Below, one piece after another: positions 15,164 through 21,626 of a stretch of DNA of 33,851 nucleotides. The DNA is taken from the NCBI GenBank assembly GCA_016209795.1, contig JACQVI010000006.1, positions 1 to 33,851 of the forward strand, read 5' to 3'. The stretch is from Ignavibacteriota bacterium. GTDB lineage: Bacteria > Bacteroidota > Ignavibacteria > UBA10030 > SZUA-254. Made by a program: the position numbers and the translations under genes. Position 1 is the first letter of the stretch, and each line of letters begins with the position of its first letter. The notes below the pieces were generated by a model. The model ran no database searches and was not told where the DNA came from. It saw only the letters and a list, made by a program, of their open reading frames with translations.

Positions 15164-16954
15164 ATGAGAACTGTTCTTAAAGTTGTTGTCGTACTATTAT
15201 TGGTGTTCTGTGTACGTGCATCCGGTCAGGCACCAAGTACGAGTACATCTCCATCACCAGTTGCTTTAGAGCAAGGAAGTCAGAAAACGAGTGCCGGCTT
15301 CTCGAGCGTGCCGCTCACCATCTCCTACCAAGGCTTGATGACCACATCGTCAGGTACACCTGTGCAGGACGGCAATTACGACATCCAGTTCGATCTTTAT
15401 GAAGCAAGTGTGGGCGGCACAAGCGAGTGGACTGAGGCGCACTCAGGCGTTGCTGTTTCCAAAGGGACATTTAACGTCATCCTCGGCTCCACGACATCAT
15501 TGAATAATTTTAACTTCAACCGCCAAATGTACTTAGAGGTTACAGCAACTGCTGGACCCGCAGGTCCGTCGTATCCAATCACGTTTCCACGTTCGGCGCT
15601 CACAAGCGCGCCCTCTGCGCTTGCACCGTGGACTGCCAATGGGAGTAACATTAGTTATGTGAATGGCAACGTCGGACTCGGCACGGCGAATCCTTTAACA
15701 CGGCTGCACATAGCTAATGCAAGTGATCCCTACTCAGGGCTATTCCTAGAAGCTACGGAGGGGGATCGGGCTGCTATGTACTACTGGCCGCCTTGGGGGG
15801 GGCTGATTTTTGACAGCTACAGACCGAGTGATGGTCGCCGCTTGCCGTTTCTCTTGCAACCGATTGGTGGTAACGTCGGCATCGGGACGACGAGTCCAAC
15901 TGAACTTTTGACACTAAATGGCAACAATAAAAAGATACTTATGAATTCATCAACCTTGAATCCAGCTACTCGTCTTAGTATTGTATTCTCTGAGGCAGGT
16001 ACCACCCCATATGTTATGTCTCTTTCTTACGATGGTTCGTTAAGCGGTGATGATAATAAATTGAATATTCGTGATGAGACTAACTCAGTAGATAGAGTTA
16101 CATTTACCAGAGGCGGCAATGTCGGCATCGGGACGACGAGTCCGGTGTACAGACTCACGGTGAATCAAACCACCGCGTCTACCTATGCAGCTCACATTTA
16201 CACTTCGGGGCTTGCGGCGGGCACATCCTATGGACTGACAGTCTCTGGGGGAACCAATGCGAGTGACGTTTCATTCACTGCAAGAAATCAAGCAGGGACA
16301 GACTTGCTCTTCGTAAGGGGCGACGGCAATGTCGGCATCGGGACGACGAGTCCGGCGACACTATTGAATCTCCAACAGCCTAGTTCCATTGGAGCGTTGC
16401 AAATCAGCAGAACTGGTTTCACCGATGCAAGGTTTACACTTTCGAGTAATGCGGCAGGTAACTCTGTTTTAGGTGTAGGAATCCCTGGCACTGCATTTCA
16501 AACTACATTTGAATTAAGTTCCGGCAATGTCGGCATCGGGACAACAAGTCCAAGTGCCAAATTGCACGTCAACGGGACTGCAGGAAATAACACAGGTGTA
16601 TGGTCGAATCTATCTGACAGGAGATTGAAAAAAGACATCGAGCCGATTCACAACGCACTTGAAATAGTAACACAGCTTCAAGGTGTTACCTTTCGATGGA
16701 AGGATCCCAAAAAAGATGCAGAATTTGGTCGTGTCCGCGGCCTTATTGCTCAGGAGGTGGAGAAAGTTATTCCTGAGTGGGTGAAAACTGATCCTGATGG
16801 TTATAAGCGTATCGAACCCATTGGCGTGGATGCGCTCCTCATTGAAGCAATCAAAGATCAGCAGAAGGAAATCGAAGAGCTGAGAGCCATGGTGAAGTCG
16901 CTGGTCGAGCAAGGACACGAGACTGTGAACAAGTCTCTTGGCAAGCTGAAGTAG
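15164..16954 (+). CDS. Secreted tail-fibre-like protein with C-terminal S74 (endosialidase-type) chaperone
   Basis: 596 residues; AAGAGG lies upstream of the ATG. The signal peptide ends at ASGQ. The shared N-terminal domain (~52-160) is nearly the same as in the 17980 product, also at DNA level. Five G-I-G-T-T-S-P modules follow between ~168 and ~475. Residues 484-596 form a peptidase S74 domain: Ser484-Asp-Arg-Arg-Leu-Lys489 has the Ser/Lys dyad spacing of the self-cleaving intramolecular chaperones of phage fibres, followed by RGLIAQEVEKVIPEWV and a C-terminal coiled coil (QQKEIEELRAMVKSLVEQ). In known members the domain trimerises the fibre and cuts itself off before Ser. Mature product is thus probably a trimeric surface fibre. 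No T9SS tag is present, so the export route is open. Confidence 0.87.
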   Translation: MRTVLKVVVVLLLVFCVRASGQAPSTSTSPSPVALEQGSQKTSAGFSSVPLTISYQGLMTTSSGTPVQDGNYDIQFDLYEASVGGTSEWTEAHSGVAVSKGTFNVILGSTTSLNNFNFNRQMYLEVTATAGPAGPSYPITFPRSALTSAPSALAPWTANGSNISYVNGNVGLGTANPLTRLHIANASDPYSGLFLEATEGDRAAMYYWPPWGGLIFDSYRPSDGRRLPFLLQPIGGNVGIGTTSPTELLTLNGNNKKILMNSSTLNPATRLSIVFSEAGTTPYVMSLSYDGSLSGDDNKLNIRDETNSVDRVTFTRGGNVGIGTTSPVYRLTVNQTTASTYAAHIYTSGLAAGTSYGLTVSGGTNASDVSFTARNQAGTDLLFVRGDGNVGIGTTSPATLLNLQQPSSIGALQISRTGFTDARFTLSSNAAGNSVLGVGIPGTAFQTTFELSSGNVGIGTTSPSAKLHVNGTAGNNTGVWSNLSDRRLKKDIEPIHNALEIVTQLQGVTFRWKDPKKDAEFGRVRGLIAQEVEKVIPEWVKTDPDGYKRIEPIGVDALLIEAIKDQQKEIEELRAMVKSLVEQGHETVNKSLGKLK

Positions 16955-17004
16955 GGCTGCTGATTTCTACCTCTGCTAAATCCTACCCTTAGGAAGGTCT
17001 GCGA

Positions 17005-17035
17005 CCTCTCTACGAGACCGTAGGTCATAGAGAGG
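17005..17035. repeat. Hairpin between the S74 fibre gene and the toxin gene
   Basis: CCTCTCTA (17005-17012) pairs with TAGAGAGG (17028-17035), and GACC/GGTC can pair inside the loop. There is no T-run. It resembles the other small palindromes of this interval and could be a repeat or a weak stop signal between convergent genes. Confidence 0.45.
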
Positions 17036-17098
17036 AAGAGTGGTGTGAGGTAAGCAAGGTGGAACGTAAAACATAATTTCGGAAGAGATACCGTTGGA

Positions 17099-17437
17099 TT
17101 ACGAAACGAGAGATCGAAACGCGGCAACAACGAGCCGCCACTGCTGAGGAGAACAATTACCAATCACGGCAATGCTGTCCGATTGTCGTAGTGTTGCCAT
17201 GCGGTCAACCTTGATGACTGAACTAACTCTCAATCCAGTTTGCGCAAAATCGGGGTCGCTTTCTTTCAGTACAATTTCCCTTTCAGAAGGATGAACGGGA
17301 ACAACGGAGCTTATGGCACAGACGAGGATATCGTGAAACCGATCGATCGTCTCAGTAAGAACCAATGCTGGTCGCACTTTCGATTGTGCAGGGATAGTAA
17401 AAGGGAAATTGACCAGAATAATATCGCCCTTATTCAT
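17099..17437 (-). CDS. PemK/MazF-family toxin
   Basis: 112 residues beginning MNKGDIILVNFPFT, the characteristic beta-strand opening of the PemK/MazF fold, then K-V-R-P-A-L-V-L (family R-P-A/V-L-V-L motif), the ISS element (~42-44), and L-R-V-S-S-V-I-K-V-D-R-M-A-T-L. Members cut mRNA or rRNA at short sequences when released from their antitoxin. The gene overlaps the upstream antitoxin frame by 8 bases (ATGAATAAGG at its end), typical of co-translated toxin-antitoxin pairs. It lies on the opposite strand to all surface genes and between two near-duplicate fibre genes, consistent with insertion. Cleavage specificity cannot be read from sequence. Confidence 0.87.
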   Translation of the reverse strand: MNKGDIILVNFPFTIPAQSKVRPALVLTETIDRFHDILVCAISSVVPVHPSEREIVLKESDPDFAQTGLRVSSVIKVDRMATLRQSDSIAVIGNCSPQQWRLVVAAFRSLVS

Positions 17438-17639
17438 TCAAACGAGCGCGAGCATAGTCTTGATAGACATCTTCACGAGGATCGTTCCAGAAATCAAAGG
17501 CACGATCAACGAGGCTGAGGTAGCCGAGACGTTGGATCTCATCCATGGTTTCTGCCTCCAGTAACAACCGATAGAGAAAACTCTCTCGCTCTCTTTCGGG
17601 TAAAGACCGTATTGCTTCTATAAGTTCTTCCGTCGACAT
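17430..17639 (-). CDS. Putative antitoxin partner of the PemK/MazF-like toxin
   Basis: 69 residues, acidic overall, starting MSTEELIEAIRSLPERERE, a helical N-terminal segment of the sort found in small antitoxins, and ending DVYQDYARARLNE. I do not recognise the DNA-binding family with certainty; no clear ribbon-helix-helix or AbrB pattern is visible. The assignment rests on gene order (antitoxin first), size, and the 8-base overlap with the toxin. No good ribosome-binding site precedes the ATG at 17637-17639. Confidence 0.7.
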   Translation of the reverse strand: MSTEELIEAIRSLPERERESFLYRLLLEAETMDEIQRLGYLSLVDRAFDFWNDPREDVYQDYARARLNE

Positions 17640-17731
17640 AGACTAGGCAAATGTATCAATTAATATAACAACACATGACTTAAGATGCAAGAGTCTCTAT
17701 CGGATGGTAGACTTAAGAGCTAAACTTGTGA

Positions 17732-17863
17732 GGAGCCGAACCGCTCCTTGTTGACGCTCTGAAAGAACATCTGGTAGAAATCGAAGAACTGAAAGCGATG
17801 GTGAAGTTGCTGGTCGAGCAGAAAAAAGACGGTGAAAAGAAATCGCTGGGTGAGTTGAGGTAA
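17732..17863 (+). pseudogene. Orphan C-terminal end of an S74 fibre gene
   Basis: The frame after a TGA at 17729-17731 reads L-L-V-D-A-L-K-E-H-L-V-E-I-E-E-L-K-A-M-V and then LLVEQKKDGEKKSLGELR and stop. This is the terminal coiled coil of the S74 domain as found at the ends of the 15164 and 17980 products (VKSLVEQ...KKSLGELK). Nothing of the rest of a gene precedes it; the toxin-antitoxin pair does. It is either the severed tail of a fibre gene or a leftover or donor cassette for C-terminal exchange. The rest of the 340-base gap 17640-17979 holds no gene. Confidence 0.8.
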
Positions 17864-17979
17864 TTACAGCTAAATAACACGATAATCTCTAAAATTTAAC
17901 CCTTGACATTCAAATCATAATACTGTAACTTGATCTATAATTTACATTCCACTTATCCACCAACATAAAGGGTTCTATC

Positions 17980-19896
17980 ATGAAAGCCGTTCTTATACTT
18001 GTTATACTGCTTCTGTTGGCGTTCTGTCTGACCGCATTCGGTCAGGTGCCAGCTCCGAGCAAAACTCTCCCATTAACTACCTCCGGACAAGGGGAGCCCA
18101 AAAACACCGCGGGCTTTACAAGTGTGCCGCTCGCTATCTCCTATCAAGGCTTGATGACGACATCGTCAGGCACACCTGTGCAGGACGGAAATTACGACAT
18201 ACAGTTCGATCTTTATGAAGCAAGTGTCGGCGGCACAAGCGAGTGGACTGAGACACATAATGGCGTTGCGGTCTCACGAGGGACTTTCAATATCATCCTT
18301 GGAGCCACGACATCTTTGAATAATTTTAATTTCAACCGTCAAATGTACTTAGAGGTCACAGCAACGGCTGGGCCCGCAGGTCCGTCGTATCCAATCACGT
18401 TTTCTCCCCGTGCGCAACTCACAAGCGCACCAACAGCTCTCGCGCCATGGACAGTGAATTCAGGAAATATTTATTATAACAACGGCAATGTTGGCATCGG
18501 GACGAACAGCCCGAGTACTATTCTTGATGTCCGCAAAGACGTCCCTAATGATTTGGGGCCAATAATTAGTCTATCTAATGGTGGCGGAGGAGCTACGTCT
18601 GGAGGAGCGATTGACTTTAAGAATCTCAATGTTACTTCTCCTACTCAATTCAGGATTAGAACCGACGATGACGGTAACTCATCAGCTCATTTGGCATTTT
18701 TGGCCAGACCGCAGGGCCCAGGTGGTAGTAGCGTTATAGAGCATATGAGAATTACAAGCAGGGGCAACATCGGCATCGGGACCACGACCCCTAGTCAGAA
18801 ATTGCATGTTGCCTCAACCGGATCAAACACCTCAAGGCTTCTTATGGAATCACAAGGTTCAGTAGCTATTAGACAAGCTCTTACACTCACTGCTGGTCAA
18901 GGAAGATGGTCAACTTTTGTTGGTGTTGACGGTAGTTATGGTATAGCAAGTGCTAACGACTTATTCGACGATTTCACCAATAGATTTGTAATAAATCACT
19001 CCTCTGGCAACGTCGGCATCGGGACAATAACGCCAACCGCAAAGCTCCACATCGGGGGTACTCCCGGCATAGACGGTATCCGTTTCCCTGATGGTTCGCT
19101 GCAAACTTCTGGAGGCGTTGGCTCTGCATCTTCGGTCAGTAGTGCAACTGATGCCCTCGTAACTGGTGACAATGACAACAATGGCTCCGGCGATGTTCGC
19201 TTTGTCACTGGACTTTCTGATAAGATGCGGATTACAAACGGAGGCAACGTCGGCATCGGGACGGCGAGCCCGTCTGCAAAACTACAAGTGACCGGTTCCG
19301 AGACCACAACAGATGGAAAAAATGCCGCTATCACTATTTCCAATACAGCTTCTGGTGGAGCCAACTGGTATTTGCGAGCTGGTGCTACCGGCACAGTTAC
19401 TCCGGCCGCTGGATTTTCTATTGCTGATGATATAACCTATAGATTCGTTATATCTGGCATAGGAAACGTGGGGATTGGAAATTATATTGTTACCCCTAGT
19501 AACATTATAACTGTCGAACAAAATTCTTCTACCGACCCCATTGCCGACGCCTGGACTACTTACAGCTCACGTCGTTGGAAAACGAACATCAAGACAATCG
19601 AAAGAGCTTTAGATAAAATTCAACTTCTTCGGGGTGTTCGGTTTGACTGGAAAGCAGATGGCAAGCATGATATCGGTCTCATCGCTGAAGAAGTCGGCGA
19701 GGTCATCCCAGAAGTCGTCGCTTATGAAGAGAACAGCAAGGATGCCAGGTCGGTAGATTATGCGAGACTGGTCGCAGTGTTGATTGAAGGGATGAAGGAG
19801 CAGCAAAAGGAACTCGAAGAGCTGAGAGCGATGGTGAAGTCGCTTGTGGAGCAACAGGCGGACAACGAGAAGAAATCGCTTGGGGAGTTGAAGTGA
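17980..19896 (+). CDS. Secreted tail-fibre-like protein with C-terminal S74 chaperone (paralog of 15164)
   Basis: 638 residues. The signal peptide ends at AFGQ. The shared N-terminal domain (~52-160) aligns without gaps to the 15164 product over 15331-15590 versus 18147-18406 (constant offset 2816) and is very similar at DNA level. Five modules of the G-I-G-T type lie between ~170 and ~510; one is altered to NVGIGNYIVTPSN. Residues 529-638 form an S74 domain with Ser529 and Lys534 at the dyad spacing (S-S-R-R-W-K), DIGLIAEEVGEVIPEVV, and the coiled coil QQKELEELRAMVKSLVEQ. The middle, between the modules, is unlike its paralog, so the variable part is the fibre shaft. Expected product: self-cleaved trimeric fibre. 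No T9SS tag. Confidence 0.87.
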   Translation: MKAVLILVILLLLAFCLTAFGQVPAPSKTLPLTTSGQGEPKNTAGFTSVPLAISYQGLMTTSSGTPVQDGNYDIQFDLYEASVGGTSEWTETHNGVAVSRGTFNIILGATTSLNNFNFNRQMYLEVTATAGPAGPSYPITFSPRAQLTSAPTALAPWTVNSGNIYYNNGNVGIGTNSPSTILDVRKDVPNDLGPIISLSNGGGGATSGGAIDFKNLNVTSPTQFRIRTDDDGNSSAHLAFLARPQGPGGSSVIEHMRITSRGNIGIGTTTPSQKLHVASTGSNTSRLLMESQGSVAIRQALTLTAGQGRWSTFVGVDGSYGIASANDLFDDFTNRFVINHSSGNVGIGTITPTAKLHIGGTPGIDGIRFPDGSLQTSGGVGSASSVSSATDALVTGDNDNNGSGDVRFVTGLSDKMRITNGGNVGIGTASPSAKLQVTGSETTTDGKNAAITISNTASGGANWYLRAGATGTVTPAAGFSIADDITYRFVISGIGNVGIGNYIVTPSNIITVEQNSSTDPIADAWTTYSSRRWKTNIKTIERALDKIQLLRGVRFDWKADGKHDIGLIAEEVGEVIPEVVAYEENSKDARSVDYARLVAVLIEGMKEQQKELEELRAMVKSLVEQQADNEKKSLGELK

Positions 19897-19956
19897 GAGG
19901 ACCCTCTCCCCTGCCCCTCTCCCAATTTGGGTGTGGGGTTTGGGGTGTGGGTAGAG

Positions 19957-20018
19957 CCTGTAACCTGAAACTTGAAACATAAATCGTGAACACCCGAACC
20001 TATAACCTAAAACCTAAT
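19957..20018. repeat. Heptamer-like tandem leader (AACCTGA / AACCTAA)
   Basis: Two runs, 19957-19980 (about three degenerate AACCTGA-type units) and 19997-20018 (AACCTAT AACCTAA AACCTAA), make up most of the leader of the T9SS gene at 20038. Similar 7- to 9-base tandems occur before other surface genes here. Confidence 0.55.
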
Positions 20019-20037
20019 ATCATAAGAGGATAAAACT

Positions 20038-21444
20038 ATGAAAAGCAAACTATTTGTTACAACATTGCTCTTGATCGTGGCAGCCTCACAACTCTACGGT
20101 CAATCCATTATCCATCCATGGAAAGTGGTGGATAACGGCGGAGGAAAATCAACATCGGGAGGAGTAACACTGCACGGCTCCATCGGTCAACCGGCGATAC
20201 AAGCCAGCACATCAGGAGGCATTAACTTAGAAGCAGGTTACATCCCAGGCATCCGTCAGCTTGGTGGCACAACAACCACACTCGATCTGGCGGTCGAAGC
20301 AAGCTGGAATATGGTTTCTGTGCCGCTTATCGTAAGTGATTACGCGAAGACAACGCTGTATTCAAATGCTTCATCCAGTGCTTTCGCTTATGCAAATGGC
20401 TACGTTATTCGGGATACTTTGCAGAATGGTGCAGGCTACTGGGTAAAATTTCCTTCAGGGAAATCAATTCAGATAACAGGAACGAGTCTAACAGAAGACA
20501 CCATTGATGTGAATGAGAAGTGGAACATTATCGGCTGTCTCTCTTATCCTGTCCTGATCAGTGACATCAGTCCCGTGCCACCGGTAACCATTCTTTCCAG
20601 TTTCTTTGGATACTCGAATATCAGCGGCTACTTCGACGAGGATACACTCAAACCGGGCAGCGCGTACTGGGTAAAGGTGAGTCAGGCAGGGCAACTGTAT
20701 ATGCAAGCCGGCTCCGTGCTTATGCAGCCAAAGACTTCCATGCTCGAAGCTGCTAAAAGAAAAAATCCCTCGAAGCTGAGCACACTTTCCCTCTCCGATC
20801 AAGAAGGGATCAACCGCTTGATCTTCAGGGATGCGAAAGGAAGGGGGCGGTCACTCTACTTTTCAACAACACGGACTGATCTCAACCTCGAGCAGTATGA
20901 GCTTCCTCCACTTCCACCAGCGGGACCATTAGATGTGAGATACGAAACTCACCGAATGCTCGAAATTGCGGAGGTTGGAAATCAGAAGGATGTTGCCATC
21001 CTCATCTCCTCGGCTGTGTATCCTCTGACCATCGAATGGGCAATGAGAGATCAATCTGAAGCGACACTGGTTTTAGGCAGCAAAGAAATCTCGATGAGTG
21101 GTATTGGAAAATCCAAAATCCAAAATCTAAAATCTAAAATCTCCCTCAGGCTTTCCCCTGTCTCTGCAGTTGAAATCCCGAAGGAGTTCGCACTGTACCA
21201 GAACTATCCAAACCCATTCAATCCCACGACAAGAATCCGATTCGATGTTCCTAAGGATGCTTACGTGGCGATGACGTTGTATAACGTTCTGGGTCAAAAA
21301 GTCGCTGTGTTAGTCGATAAAGAGGTACGGGCAGGTAAACATACCGTTGAATTTTCGGGGCACAATCTGTCGAATGGGATATACTTCTATCGCATGCAAA
21401 GCGAAGACTTTAGCATGGTCAAAAAGCTAATTTTGATGAAATAG
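20038..21444 (+). CDS. Secreted protein with T9SS type A sorting domain
   Basis: 468 residues; AGAGGA precedes the ATG. The signal peptide ends at LYGQ. Residues ~24-75 carry the VDNGGGKSTSGG...LHGSIGQP pattern seen at the start of many exported Ignavibacteria-type proteins. Two similar beta-rich halves, each with a W-N-(M/I)-(V/I) and an A/G-Y-W-V-K motif, cover ~82-240. A linker with KSKIQNLKSKISLRL (~360-375) is encoded by five tandem AAAATC(C/T) heptamers. The C-terminal ~85 residues are a complete sorting domain (ALYQNYPNPFNPTTRIRF ... MVKKLILMK). The protein is thus probably exported by T9SS and anchored at the surface; enzymatic function is not evident. Confidence 0.85.
   Translation: MKSKLFVTTLLLIVAASQLYGQSIIHPWKVVDNGGGKSTSGGVTLHGSIGQPAIQASTSGGINLEAGYIPGIRQLGGTTTTLDLAVEASWNMVSVPLIVSDYAKTTLYSNASSSAFAYANGYVIRDTLQNGAGYWVKFPSGKSIQITGTSLTEDTIDVNEKWNIIGCLSYPVLISDISPVPPVTILSSFFGYSNISGYFDEDTLKPGSAYWVKVSQAGQLYMQAGSVLMQPKTSMLEAAKRKNPSKLSTLSLSDQEGINRLIFRDAKGRGRSLYFSTTRTDLNLEQYELPPLPPAGPLDVRYETHRMLEIAEVGNQKDVAILISSAVYPLTIEWAMRDQSEATLVLGSKEISMSGIGKSKIQNLKSKISLRLSPVSAVEIPKEFALYQNYPNPFNPTTRIRFDVPKDAYVAMTLYNVLGQKVAVLVDKEVRAGKHTVEFSGHNLSNGIYFYRMQSEDFSMVKKLILMK
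21108..21142 (+). repeat. Five tandem AAAATC(C/T) heptamers inside a coding sequence
   Basis: Units at 21108, 21115, 21122, 21129 and 21136: two AAAATCC, then three AAAATCT. They encode the linker before the sorting domain. Because 7 is not a multiple of 3, adding or losing one unit would shift the frame and remove the tag; three units would restore it. Confidence 0.8.
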
Positions 21445-21470
21445 GCTGAACAAACATCAGGGGAGGTATG

Positions 21471-21508
21471 AAGCCAACACTTTTATGGCAGTGTTGGCTT
21501 TTGTTGTT
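21471..21508 (+). terminator. Rho-independent terminator of the 20038 gene
   Basis: AAGCCAACACT (21471-21481) pairs perfectly with AGTGTTGGCTT (21490-21500), followed by TTGTTGTTT. Confidence 0.85.
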
Positions 21509-21554
21509 TACGATGGTTATAAAAATTTGTAAGCAAATCTTGATGCATTGATTC

Positions 21555-21583
21555 TTGACTTTTAAAAAAAGTTCTTGTATTAT
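21555..21583 (+). promoter_or_regulatory. Sigma70-like promoter of the tandem-repeat T9SS gene
   Basis: TTGACT (21555-21560), 17-base spacer, TATTAT (21578-21583), located 44 bases before the ATG at 21627 and right after the previous terminator. Confidence 0.65.
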
Positions 21584-21626
21584 AGCACGTTAATTAACCC
21601 ATGTCACATTTATAGGAGAGATTCAC

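Noticed and set aside
17902-17924. Promoter TTGACA...TAATAC before the 17980 gene
   Set aside because: The two boxes are only 9 bases apart, too close for a sigma70 promoter.
12940-19275. Many short, near-identical repeats suggestive of a CRISPR array
   Set aside because: Spacing is irregular, the repeats are in frame within long genes and encode the G-I-G-T-T-S-P module; no cas gene is present.
4445-19896. Prophage
   Set aside because: Tail-fibre-like domains and S74 chaperones are present, but no capsid, portal, terminase, integrase or lysis gene, and all fibre proteins carry signal peptides.
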